Part shown: in pieces, positions 45,638 to 54,210 of the stretch | Layout of the letters: the number at the start of each line of letters is the position of its first letter | Position numbering within the stretch: the stretch's first letter is position 1 | NCBI RefSeq assembly: GCF_900108945.1 | Contig: NZ_FNYE01000001.1 | Span: forward strand, 62,001-126,000 | Reading direction: 5' to 3' | Source of the DNA: Paraburkholderia diazotrophica | GTDB lineage: Bacteria; Pseudomonadota; Gammaproteobacteria; Burkholderiales; Burkholderiaceae | DNA: 64,000 nucleotides | Translations under genes and position numbers: made by a program | The notes under the pieces: generated by a model | What the model saw: the letters and a program-made list of their open reading frames with translations, nothing else | What the model was told of the DNA's origin: nothing | The model's database searches: none

Positions 45638-46674
45638 TCGTCGTTCGCGTCGTGCAGACGGGCGATGTGGATGCGCTCGTCGCGCTCGCTCAGGAGACGG
45701 GGCCCGGTCTCACGACCTTCAAGCCGGACCGCGATGCACTCGCCGCGCGCATCGCGCGCGCGCGCCGCACGATCGAGGACAAGGCCGCATCGCACGAGAA
45801 AGGCTACTTCTTCGTGATGGAAGATTCGCAGACGAAGGACATTGCCGGTGTCTGCGGAATCGAAACGGCCGTGGGACTCGAGCAGCCGTTCTACAACTAT
45901 CGCGTGAGCACGGTCGTGCACGCGTCGCAGGATCTCGGCATCTGGACGCGCATGCGCGCGCTCAACATCTCGCACGACCTGACGGGTTACGCGGAAGTGT
46001 GCTCGCTGTTCCTGAGCCCGCGTTATCGCGCGCACGGCGTCGGCGGCTTGCTGTCGCGCTCGCGCTTCATGTTCATCGCGCAGTTCCGCGACCGCTTCCC
46101 GCAGCGTATCTGTGCGGAGCTGCGCGGCCATTTCGATGCGGACGGCACGTCCCCGTTCTGGCGAGCGGTCGGCTCGCACTTCTACCAGATCGACTTCAAC
46201 GCAGCGGACTATCTCAGCTCGCATGGCCGCAAGTCGTTCCTCGCTGAACTGATGCCGCGCTTCCCCGTGTATGTCGAGCTGCTGCCCGAGAACGCGCAGC
46301 AGGCGATCGGCCTCACGCACAGCGATACGCTGCCCGCGCGCAAGATGCTCGAAGCGGAAGGGCTGCGATACGAGAATCACGTCGATATCTTCGATGCGGG
46401 CCCCGTGCTCGAATGCCATGTCGCCGACTTGAGGACGGTGCGCGAGAGCATCGTCGTGCCCGTCGAAATCTCCGCAGTTCGAGCGCAGGAAGACGCCGCG
46501 CCCGAAAGCGGCCCGCGTTCGCTCGTATCGAACACGTCGCTTGCAGATTTCCGCACGGGCGTGGCGGCGGGCGTCGTCGAGGATGGCGTGTTCCGTCTGT
46601 CGGCGCACGAGGCGGAGGCATTGAACGTGAAGGCAGGCGAGCCCGTGCGCGTGCTGCCGCTGAAACGCAAATGA
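45634..46674 (+). CDS. aruG: Arginine N-succinyltransferase, beta subunit
   Basis: A 346-residue paralogue of the preceding subunit (MIVVRVVQTGDVDALVALAQ, ALNISHDLTGYAEVCSLFLS, SPFWRAVGSHFYQIDFNAAD, and GLRYENHVDIFDAGPVLECH). Two adjacent astA-type genes are typical of Pseudomonas and Burkholderia, in contrast to the single AstA of E. coli. ATG 45634 overlaps the previous stop by four bases and has GGGAGAAG upstream, so the subunits are translationally coupled. Confidence 0.94.
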   Translation: MIVVRVVQTGDVDALVALAQETGPGLTTFKPDRDALAARIARARRTIEDKAASHEKGYFFVMEDSQTKDIAGVCGIETAVGLEQPFYNYRVSTVVHASQDLGIWTRMRALNISHDLTGYAEVCSLFLSPRYRAHGVGGLLSRSRFMFIAQFRDRFPQRICAELRGHFDADGTSPFWRAVGSHFYQIDFNAADYLSSHGRKSFLAELMPRFPVYVELLPENAQQAIGLTHSDTLPARKMLEAEGLRYENHVDIFDAGPVLECHVADLRTVRESIVVPVEISAVRAQEDAAPESGPRSLVSNTSLADFRTGVAAGVVEDGVFRLSAHEAEALNVKAGEPVRVLPLKRK

Positions 46675-46707
46675 GCGTAGGTAAGTGAGAGAGAAACAAG
46701 GACTGAC

Positions 46708-48171
46708 ATGAGCGAGCTTTTCATCGACGGCGAATGGATCGCCGGCACAGGACACGCATTCGCATCGCGCAACCCCGGCACGGGCGCGACGGTGTGGGAA
46801 GGCAATAGCGCATCGGCCGACGATGTCGATCGCGCCGTGATGAGCGCGCGCCGTGCGTTCGCGGTGTGGTCGGCCGTGAGCCTGGACGAGCGCATCGCCA
46901 TCGTGCGCCGCTTCGCTGCACTGATCAACGAACGCAAGGAAGCGATCGCCGAGGCGATCGGCCGCGAAACGGGCAAGCCGCTGTGGGAAGCGCGCACGGA
47001 AGCCGCGTCGATGGCGGCGAAGGTCGAGATCTCGATTCAGTCGTACAACGAGCGCACAGGCGAACGGCGTGCCGCGATGGCGGACGGCACGGCTGTGCTG
47101 CGTCATCGTCCGCATGGCGTCGTCGCCGTGTTCGGCCCGTACAACTTTCCGGGGCATCTGCCGAACGGGCATATCGTGCCCGCGCTGATTGCGGGCAATG
47201 CCGTCGTGTTCAAGCCTTCGGAACTCGCGCCGGGCGTCGCGCGCGTCACTGTCGAAGTGTGGCGCGACGCGGGTCTGCCCGCTGGCGTGCTGAACCTCGT
47301 GCAAGGCGAGAAGGACACGGGCATTGCGCTTGCGAATCATCGGCAGATCGACGGCCTCTTCTTCACGGGCAGCTCGGATACGGGCACGCTGCTGCACAAG
47401 CAGTTCGGCGGCCGGCCTGAGATCGTGCTTGCGCTGGAGATGGGCGGCAACAACCCGCTCGTCGTCGCGCCCGTCGCGGATATCGACGCCGCCGTGCATC
47501 ACACGATTCAATCGGCGTTCCTGTCGGCCGGGCAGCGCTGCACGTGCGCGCGCCGCATCTTCGTGCCGAACGATGCGTTCGGCGACAGCTTCATCGACCG
47601 CCTTGTGGACGTGACGTCGCGCATCGCGGTCGGCGAATACAACGCGGATCCGCAGCCGTACATGGGCGCCGTGATTTCGGCGCGCGCGGCGGCGCGTCTC
47701 GTCGAAGCGCAGGCGCGCCTGATCGCCGACGGCGCGAAGCCGCTCCTGAAGATGGCGCAGCGCGATCCGAAGCTCGGCTTCGTGAAGCCCGCGATTCTCG
47801 ACGTGACGAACGTGCAAAGCCTGCCTGACGAGGAGCACTTCGGTCCGCTTGCGCAGATCATTCGCTACGGTTCGTTCGACGAAGCGATCACGGGCGCGAA
47901 CGATACCGGGTTCGGTCTGTCGGCAGGCCTGCTCGCCGACGACGAAGCGCTGTGGATGCACTTTCAGCGTACGATCCGCGCCGGCATCGTGAACTGGAAC
48001 CGGCCGACCAATGGTGCATCGTCGGCGGCGCCATTCGGCGGCACGGGGCGCTCGGGCAACAACCGGCCGAGCGCGTATTACGCGGCCGATTACTGCGCGT
48101 ACCCGATGGCGTCAGTCGAAAGCGCGCAACTGCAAATGCCCGCGAGCGTGTCGCCGGGTCTTCATTTCTAA
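46708..48171 (+). CDS. astD: N-succinylglutamate 5-semialdehyde dehydrogenase
   Basis: A 487-residue NAD-dependent aldehyde dehydrogenase that oxidises succinylglutamate semialdehyde to succinylglutamate. FGPYNFPGHLPNGHIVPALI is the AstD-type cofactor motif, the general base Glu is in LALEMGGNNP (about 245), and the catalytic Cys is in GQRCTCARRI (about 279). Length equals the family norm (about 487-492). It sits 33 bases after aruG. Confidence 0.95.
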   Translation: MSELFIDGEWIAGTGHAFASRNPGTGATVWEGNSASADDVDRAVMSARRAFAVWSAVSLDERIAIVRRFAALINERKEAIAEAIGRETGKPLWEARTEAASMAAKVEISIQSYNERTGERRAAMADGTAVLRHRPHGVVAVFGPYNFPGHLPNGHIVPALIAGNAVVFKPSELAPGVARVTVEVWRDAGLPAGVLNLVQGEKDTGIALANHRQIDGLFFTGSSDTGTLLHKQFGGRPEIVLALEMGGNNPLVVAPVADIDAAVHHTIQSAFLSAGQRCTCARRIFVPNDAFGDSFIDRLVDVTSRIAVGEYNADPQPYMGAVISARAAARLVEAQARLIADGAKPLLKMAQRDPKLGFVKPAILDVTNVQSLPDEEHFGPLAQIIRYGSFDEAITGANDTGFGLSAGLLADDEALWMHFQRTIRAGIVNWNRPTNGASSAAPFGGTGRSGNNRPSAYYAADYCAYPMASVESAQLQMPASVSPGLHF

Positions 48172-48180
48172 GGATCGACG

Positions 48181-49521
48181 ATGCAAGCCACTGAAGCGAA
48201 TTTCGACGGACTCGTCGGACCGACCCACAACTATGCGGGGTTGTCGTTCGGCAACGTCGCGTCGCAGACCAACGAGAAGTCCGTTGCGAACCCGAAGGCC
48301 GCTGCGAAGCAGGGCCTGCGCAAGATGAAGCAGCTCGCGGACCTTGGTTTCAATCAGGGCGTGTTGCCGCCGCAGGAGCGGCCGTCGATGCGCCTGTTGC
48401 GCGAGCTGGGTTTCTCCGGCGATGAAGCGAGCGTGATCGCGCGCGTCGCGAAGAATGCACCCGAATTGCTCGCGGCGGCGAGTTCCGCATCGGCGATGTG
48501 GACGGCGAACGCCGCGACCGTCAGCCCGTCCGCGGATACGCACGATGGCCGCGTGCACTTCACGCCCGCGAACCTGACGAGCAAGCTGCATCGCGCGATC
48601 GAACACGAATCGACGCGCCGTACGCTGCGCGCGATCTTCGCGGACCCGTCGCGCTTCGTCGTGCACGAAGCGTTGCCCGGCACGCCCGCGCTCGGCGACG
48701 AAGGCGCGGCGAACCACACGCGTTTTTGCGCGCAGTACGGCGCGAAGGGCGTCGAATTCTTCGTCTACGGCCGCAGCGAGTATCGCCGCGGACCGGAGCC
48801 GAAGCGTTACCCTGCGCGTCAGACGTTCGAGGCGAGCCGTGCTGTCGCGCATCGTCATGGCCTTTCCGACGATGCAACGGTGTACGCGCAACAGACGCCC
48901 GATGTGATCGACGCGGGCGTGTTCCACAACGACGTGATCGCGGTGGGCAATGCGCGCACGCTGTTCTGTCATCAGCTGGCGTTCGTCGATCACCAGGCCG
49001 TGTACGACGAACTGCGCGCGAAGCTGTCGAAGCTCAACGGCGAGTTCAATGTGATCGAAGTGCCAGACGCGCAGGTGAGCGTGGCCGATGCCGTGACGTC
49101 GTATCTGTTCAACAGCCAGTTGCTGTTGCGCGGTGACGGCCGCCAGGTGCTGGTGGTGCCGCAGGAGTGCCGCGAGAATCCGCGCGTTGCGGCGTATCTC
49201 GACGAGCTTGCATCGGGCAAGGCGCCCATCGATGATGTGCTTGTTTTCGATCTACGCGAGAGCATGAAGAACGGCGGCGGGCCCGCGTGCCTGCGTCTGC
49301 GTGTGGTGCTCAACGATGCCGAGCGTGGCGCGGTGGCGCCGGGCGTGTGGATCGACGATAGTCTCTTCACGCGGCTCGATGCCTGGATCGAGAAGCACTA
49401 TCGCGACCGCCTCGCGCCGCTGGATCTGGCCGATCCGCAGTTGCTCGCGGAGTCGCGCACTGCACTCGACGAACTGACGCAGATTCTGGGTTTGGGATCG
49501 CTGTATGACTTCCAGCGCTGA
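48181..49521 (+). CDS. astB: N-succinylarginine dihydrolase
   Basis: A 446-residue amidinotransferase-fold enzyme that removes two ammonia and CO2 from succinylarginine to give succinylornithine. The N-terminus [20 protein letters not shown] is diagnostic. [20 protein letters not shown] holds the catalytic His, and the nucleophilic Cys lies in [14 protein letters not shown] (about 369). It starts nine bases after astD and its 3' end overlaps astE by 17 bases. Confidence 0.95.
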   Translation: MQATEANFDGLVGPTHNYAGLSFGNVASQTNEKSVANPKAAAKQGLRKMKQLADLGFNQGVLPPQERPSMRLLRELGFSGDEASVIARVAKNAPELLAAASSASAMWTANAATVSPSADTHDGRVHFTPANLTSKLHRAIEHESTRRTLRAIFADPSRFVVHEALPGTPALGDEGAANHTRFCAQYGAKGVEFFVYGRSEYRRGPEPKRYPARQTFEASRAVAHRHGLSDDATVYAQQTPDVIDAGVFHNDVIAVGNARTLFCHQLAFVDHQAVYDELRAKLSKLNGEFNVIEVPDAQVSVADAVTSYLFNSQLLLRGDGRQVLVVPQECRENPRVAAYLDELASGKAPIDDVLVFDLRESMKNGGGPACLRLRVVLNDAERGAVAPGVWIDDSLFTRLDAWIEKHYRDRLAPLDLADPQLLAESRTALDELTQILGLGSLYDFQR

Positions 49522-50557
49522 TACGGCCGTGCCGGCGATGCTCGACGATTTTCTCGCGTTCACGCTCGCGGGCGCGCATCCTGCCGACGATGCGCGCGCC
49601 GGCGTGTGCGTGAACGGCGTGCAATGGTCGTGGATCGACGACGGCGTGCTGCAGTTCGAGCCCGCTGCGTCATCGGGCGGCGACGTGCATAGCGTGCTTG
49701 CGTCCGCTGGCATTCATGGCGACGAGACGGCGCCCATCGAGTTGCTGTCGTTTCTGGTCCGCGACATTGCGCACGGACGCGTTGCGCTCGCGTGCCGGCT
49801 GCTCGTGATCCTCGGCAATGTGCAAGCGATGCGCGAGTCGTGCCGCTATATCGACGACGATCTGAACCGGCTTTTCAGCGGGCGTCATGCGCAGTTGCCC
49901 GAGAGTCACGAGGCGCCGCGTGCTGCCGCGCTCGAGCGCATCGCGATGCGCTTTTTCGCCGATGCATCGGATGCGCCCGGTGCGCGCTGGCACATCGACA
50001 TGCACACGGCGATTCGCGCGTCTGTGTTCGAACAGTTTGCGTTGTTGCCGCATACGGGCGCGCCGTTGTCGCGTTCGATGTTCGAGTGGCTGCGCGATGC
50101 GCGTATCGCGGCTGTGCTGCTGCATACGACGAAGGGCAACACATACTCGCATTTCACGGCCGAGTCGTGTGGCGCGGATGCCTGTACGTTGGAGCTCGGG
50201 AAGGTAAGGCCCTTTGGGCAAAACGACTTGTCGCGGTTTGCCGGCGCGGATCATGCCGTGCGACAGCTCATCGCCGGTGAGGCGGGGGATGCTTCGCTTG
50301 CGTTGCCGCGCGTGTTTACTGTGATCGATCAGATCACCAAGCAAAGCGATGCGTTTGAGTTGCTGCTCGCAAAGGATGTGGCCAACTTCACCGCGTTCGG
50401 GCGCGATACGGTGCTCGCGCGGGATGGCGATTATCGGTATGTCGTGCGGCATGACGAAGAGCGGATCGTGTTTCCTAACGCGACCGTCAAGCCTGGGTTG
50501 AGGGCGGGGTTGCTGGTCGTTGAGACTACCGATGAGACTCATTCGGTGTTGATGTAG
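49505..50557 (+). CDS. astE: Succinylglutamate desuccinylase
   Basis: A 350-residue zinc hydrolase of the M14-like AstE/AspA group that releases glutamate and succinate, the last step of the AST pathway. Zinc ligands His and Glu are in [15 protein letters not shown] (about 70 and 73), with the third His in [10 protein letters not shown] (about 165), followed by [16 protein letters not shown]. It begins inside astB, so expression is coupled. The foldback element copy C starts directly after its TAG. Confidence 0.93.
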   Translation: MTSSADTAVPAMLDDFLAFTLAGAHPADDARAGVCVNGVQWSWIDDGVLQFEPAASSGGDVHSVLASAGIHGDETAPIELLSFLVRDIAHGRVALACRLLVILGNVQAMRESCRYIDDDLNRLFSGRHAQLPESHEAPRAAALERIAMRFFADASDAPGARWHIDMHTAIRASVFEQFALLPHTGAPLSRSMFEWLRDARIAAVLLHTTKGNTYSHFTAESCGADACTLELGKVRPFGQNDLSRFAGADHAVRQLIAGEAGDASLALPRVFTVIDQITKQSDAFELLLAKDVANFTAFGRDTVLARDGDYRYVVRHDEERIVFPNATVKPGLRAGLLVVETTDETHSVLM

Positions 50558-51352
50558 GTTTTTTGTCTGCGACGGCTTGGGTTTTTATGGCTTGCTGCTG
50601 GCATCCGCGTTAGCGGTCGTTTGCTTTGCCCTTGTCGCGGGCATCCGCGATGCGCCTCGCGGCGCGGGCGTTGCCCCTGTGCGGGGCGGCACCTACTTTT
50701 CTTTGCCGCCGCAAAGAAAAGTAGGCAAAAGAAAGCGGGCTCACACCGCCAGTGCTTGACCAATACCCACGGGCTCTCAACGTCCCCATCCTTCATGCGG
50801 CAGCGTGCTGCCGTGCATTCGTTGCCAGCGCACTACCCAAGCGCCTCACCTGCCTCGCGCACCTGCATTGCGGCTCGCGACATCGAAGATCTTCGGCCCC
50901 TTTGCGGCAAACTGTGTGTAGGCATTCGCGCCGCACAGGACACCCTCGCTACGCGATGCGGCGACAAGTGCGTTGCCCTGTACGACACAGCAACCTCATT
51001 CACTACCGACATGCGGCGCTGAAACGTTCGATATCTTCGTCGTGCCACACGTGCATGAAGCGGGTGAGGCGTTTAGCGAGCACATTGGCAACGAACACAA
51101 GCCAGCAAACTGCCGTGCGAACTATGGGGACGTTGAGAGCCCGTGGGTAAAGGTCAAGCATTGGCGGTGTGAGCCCGCTTTCTTTGCTTACTTTCTTTGC
51201 GGCGGCAAAGAAAGTGAGTGCCGCCCCGCACAGGGGCAACGCCCGCGCCGCGAGGCGCATCGCGGATGCCCGCGAAGGGCAAAGCGAACGAACGTATTCG
51301 CGCATGCCAGCGACAAAGGCAAAAAAACCCAACAGCGTCGCAGACAAAAACC
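50558..51352. repeat. Foldback element, copy C
   Basis: About 795 bp with inverted arms of roughly 300 bp. The outermost ends pair as GTTTTTTGTCTGCGACG (left, from about 50551) against CGTCGCAGACAAAAACC (right, to about 51352). The left A/T hairpin is 50693-50724. The right one, 51187-51218, reads CTTACTTTCTTTGC against GCAAAGAAAGTGAG, shifted in sequence but still paired with one G-T. The conserved centre is oriented as in copy B. It fills the gap right after the astE stop. Confidence 0.85.
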
Positions 51353-51619
51353 CATCGACCAACACCAATCCCATTGCCCCTTTCCGACAAGAACTTGCGA
51401 ATTCACGCGCAGCAGGAACCATCGAGACAAGAATCAAAACCGACACTGCCGCGCGCGGCGAACAAGGAAGACCCTGTAAAATCCACCGCCTCGTGCGGCG
51501 CCTTGTGCGCCGCATCAACCCCCGCGCATGCGCTTGAACCGCATTTTTGGCGTTGCAATGATCGCTCGCACGCCCAACGCGGGGCGTACCGCATACCCGC
51601 ATTCTTGAGGAAAGCATCG

Positions 51620-52411
51620 ATGAAAATGAGTTGGCAAAAGATGGCCGCGCTCGCCGCATTCGCGGGCGCGATGATGGCAGTGAACGCAACGGCCGCCGAG
51701 ATCAAGGAACTCCGTTTCGGCGTGGAGGCGTCGTATGCGCCGTTCGAATCGAAGTCGCCGGCCGGCGAACTGCAAGGCTTCGATATCGACATCGGCAACG
51801 CCGTCTGCGCCAGGCTCAAGACGAAGTGCGTGTGGGTCGAGAACGCGTTCGACGGCCTGATCCCTGCGCTCCAGGCCCGCAAGTTCAACGCGATCAACTC
51901 GGATATGTCGATCACCGACCAGCGTCGCGCCGCCATCGACTTCACCGATCCCATCTACGTGATCCCCAACCAGATGATCGCGAAGAAGGGCAGCGGCCTG
52001 CTGCCGACGGCCGCATCGCTGAAGGGCAAGCACGTCGGCGTGCTGCAAGGCACGATCCAGGAAACCTACGCGAAGGCCAAATGGGCGCCCGCCGGCGTCG
52101 ACGTGATTCCGTATCAGACGCAAGACCAGGTGTACGCCGACCTCGTCGCGGGCCGCCTCGATGCTTCGTTCCAGGACGCGGAAGCGGCCTCGAAGGGTTT
52201 CCTCAAGAAGCCGCAGGGCGCAGGCTTCGAATTCGCGGGTCCGCCCGTTTCGGACGAAAAGCTGCTCGGCTCGGGCGTCGGCTTCGGCATCCGCAAGGGA
52301 GACGCCGCGCTGAAGGACGCCGTCAACCAGGCACTGAAGGAGCTGAAGGCTGACGGCACGATCGACCGCCTCGCCGCCAAATACTTCGACGTGAAGGTCG
52401 TGCTCAGGTAA
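51620..52411 (+). CDS. Basic amino-acid ABC transporter, periplasmic binding protein
   Basis: A 263-residue type-II binding protein of the lysine/arginine/ornithine family. The signal peptide (WQKMAALAAFAGAMMAVNAT) is followed by LRFGVEASYAPFESKSPAGE, GFDIDIGNAVCARLKTKCVW, NAFDGLIPALQARKFNAINS and SITDQRRAAIDFTDPIYV. The last carries the conserved Arg for the ligand carboxylate. GAGGAAA defines ATG 51620. It is the natural partner of the permease-ATPase genes at 38.8-41.1 kb, from which the ast operon and two foldback elements separate it. Confidence 0.93.
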   Translation: MKMSWQKMAALAAFAGAMMAVNATAAEIKELRFGVEASYAPFESKSPAGELQGFDIDIGNAVCARLKTKCVWVENAFDGLIPALQARKFNAINSDMSITDQRRAAIDFTDPIYVIPNQMIAKKGSGLLPTAASLKGKHVGVLQGTIQETYAKAKWAPAGVDVIPYQTQDQVYADLVAGRLDASFQDAEAASKGFLKKPQGAGFEFAGPPVSDEKLLGSGVGFGIRKGDAALKDAVNQALKELKADGTIDRLAAKYFDVKVVLR

Positions 52412-52458
52412 TACGCGCGTCATCGGCTGCGGATAAGCTCGCCGACGTTGTTCGACTA

Positions 52459-52489
52459 CGGCCGCTTCGAGCGGCCGTTTTGTTTTTTT
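52459..52489 (+). terminator. Rho-independent terminator after the binding-protein gene
   Basis: Stem CGGCCGCT (52459-52466) with AGCGGCCG (52470-52477), loop TCG, followed by TTTTGTTTTTTT. It is 48 bases after the stop codon and is the clearest intrinsic terminator in the window. Confidence 0.9.
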
Positions 52490-52668
52490 GCCCTTGTTTC
52501 AGGGTCTTTTTCACGCAGCCGTGCTCCCGGGCCATCGTGGCTGAGCTAAAATCGGCGAGCGGGGAAAGGGGCTCGATGCGCCGCGCTCGGGAAGCGGGCG
52601 CCTCGAAGCCTGAAGAACAACACTGAACACGATGAGAGTACGAAGCGTCACGCTTCGCCGCAATCACT

Positions 52669-52745
52669 TGCATGGGACCAGCAGGCATGGACAGGAGCAC
52701 ACGCTAAAGCGCCCACTCCCATCGCGCGCCACGTCTGGTCGACAG
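52669..52745 (+). repeat. Leader repeat family, diverged copy upstream of the EAL-HDOD gene
   Basis: Starts with TGCATGGGACCAG and contains ACGCTAAAGCGCCCACTCCC and GTCTGGTCGACA, which ends about ten bases before ATG 52755. The central hairpin seen in the copy at 38703-38728 is not preserved here. A separate small hairpin, CGAAGCG-TCA-CGCTTCG (52641-52657), precedes it. Confidence 0.6.
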
Positions 52746-52754
52746 GGGACCGCA

Positions 52755-54110
52755 ATGACCACCACCGCAGTCGCTGAGGAACGCCAGGCCGAGGGCGTTC
52801 CCGGCATCGCGCAGGACCAGCGGGCAAACGTTTCCTTTGCTCGTCAGCCTGTTCTGAATCGCGACAACATGTTGTGCGCGTTCGAACTCAAGGTGTACCA
52901 GCCGCCCGTCGCGAAAGCGAGCGAAGAGCCGGCAGCGGCAGATGAGCCGTCATCGAAGGCCCAAGGCAGCGCAACGGAAGCCATCATCCACGCGGTTTTG
53001 CAGGCCGATGTGCGCGCCGCGCTCGCCGGTCATCCGGGCTATTTGCAGGTCACGCGTGAACTGCTGTTCGACGACGCGCTTCGCCAGATTCCCGCCGGGC
53101 GATTCATGTTCGAGTTGCCGCCCGAAATCGGAGCCGACGATCAACTGATCGCGCGCATCGTCGAGCTGCATGGCCGCCGCTATCGCTTCGTGCTCGACAA
53201 CGTCGCGCAGGCCGACGAAACGTTTGCGCGTCTTCTGCCGTATGCGGATGCCGTGAAGATCGACGTGAACCGCATCCCGCAGGCGATGTTGCCGAAGTTC
53301 GCAAGCGTGCTGAAGTCGGCGGGCAAGCTGCTGATCGCGGTGGGCGTCGAGTCGCAAGCCGCGTTCGAGCAGGCCTTCAATCTCGGCTTCGACCACTTCC
53401 AGGGCTATTACTTCGCGCATCCGCAGGGCGCTGACGCGCGCAAGGTCAGTGCGCCGCGTCATGCGCTGCTGAACCTGCTGCAACTGCTCGGCGGCGAGCC
53501 GACGGTCGCGCAACTCGAAGCGGAACTGAAGCTGAACCCCGTGCTCGTGATGCACCTGATGCGCCTCGCGAACTCGAGCGGCCTCGCGATGGGGCGCAAG
53601 GTCACGACCCTGCGCGAGGCGATCAACGCGACGGGCACCAACCGCATCGCGCGCTGGACGCAACTGCTGTTGTACGCGGACGGCCGCAAGGTCGCGCTCG
53701 AAGACGATCCGCTGCTGCAACTCGCCGCCACGCGCGCGCGCTTCATGGAACTGGCCATCGAGCGCCTGCCCGAGGCGGGCCGCCACGAAACCGATGCGGC
53801 GTTCCTCACGGGCGTGTTCTCGTTTGTCGATTCGGTGTTCGGCGGCTCGCTCGAACATACGCTGAACGTGCTCGCGCTGTCGAAGCCGATCCGCGACGCG
53901 ATTCTCCAGCGCGAAGGCGTGCTCGGCGCGTTGCTGACCGTGATCGAAGCGCTGGAGCGCGGCGCGTGGACCGACATCGAAAACGGCTGTGTTCGGCTCG
54001 AAGGCCTGCAGGTGCGCGACGTCGCGCAAATGGGCCTGGTCGCGGCCGCATGGGCGGGTATCGCCGATCGCAGCGCGGAAGCGGCGGGGCTCGAGCGGAT
54101 CGACGATTGA
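52755..54110 (+). CDS. Degenerate EAL-HDOD signalling protein
   Basis: A 451-residue protein of the YuxH/CdgJ architecture. The N-terminal EAL-like domain starts at FARQPVLNRDNMLCAFELKV. It has lost the DDFGTGYSS metal segment (here FVLDNVAQADETFARLLPYA) but keeps VKIDVNRI, so it should not hydrolyse cyclic-di-GMP. The C-terminal HDOD domain starts near ALLNLLQLLGGEPTVAQLEA and includes LMRLANSSGLAMGRKVTTLR. ATG 52755 follows the leader repeat. It is paralogous to the gene at 57914 and convergent with the HDOD-GAF gene. Confidence 0.85.
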   Translation: MTTTAVAEERQAEGVPGIAQDQRANVSFARQPVLNRDNMLCAFELKVYQPPVAKASEEPAAADEPSSKAQGSATEAIIHAVLQADVRAALAGHPGYLQVTRELLFDDALRQIPAGRFMFELPPEIGADDQLIARIVELHGRRYRFVLDNVAQADETFARLLPYADAVKIDVNRIPQAMLPKFASVLKSAGKLLIAVGVESQAAFEQAFNLGFDHFQGYYFAHPQGADARKVSAPRHALLNLLQLLGGEPTVAQLEAELKLNPVLVMHLMRLANSSGLAMGRKVTTLREAINATGTNRIARWTQLLLYADGRKVALEDDPLLQLAATRARFMELAIERLPEAGRHETDAAFLTGVFSFVDSVFGGSLEHTLNVLALSKPIRDAILQREGVLGALLTVIEALERGAWTDIENGCVRLEGLQVRDVAQMGLVAAAWAGIADRSAEAAGLERIDD

Positions 54111-54117
54111 AGAAGCC

Positions 54118-54143
54118 GCGCGGCTCGAACGCATGAGCCGCGC
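54118..54143. terminator. Hairpin between convergent signalling genes
   Basis: Nine-bp arms GCGCGGCTC (54118-54126) and GAGCCGCGC (54135-54143) with an eight-base loop, right after the EAL-HDOD stop. It lacks a T-tract. Confidence 0.35.
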
Positions 54144-54210
54144 AGATCGATGGCAGAACGCGCGCGTCTGATCTCGGCCGGAGCCCGTCAGCGCGCTCTT
54201 CCAGATTACT

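Noticed and set aside
45598..47961. 787-codon minus-strand frame opposite aruG and astD
   Set aside because: Antisense artefact of high GC; the plus-strand genes are unmistakable family members.
42223..51352. Composite transposon carrying the ast operon
   Set aside because: The bracketing elements encode no transposase, no target-site duplication is visible, and the ast genes match their surroundings in codon use. Recombination remains possible but mobility as a unit is not supported.
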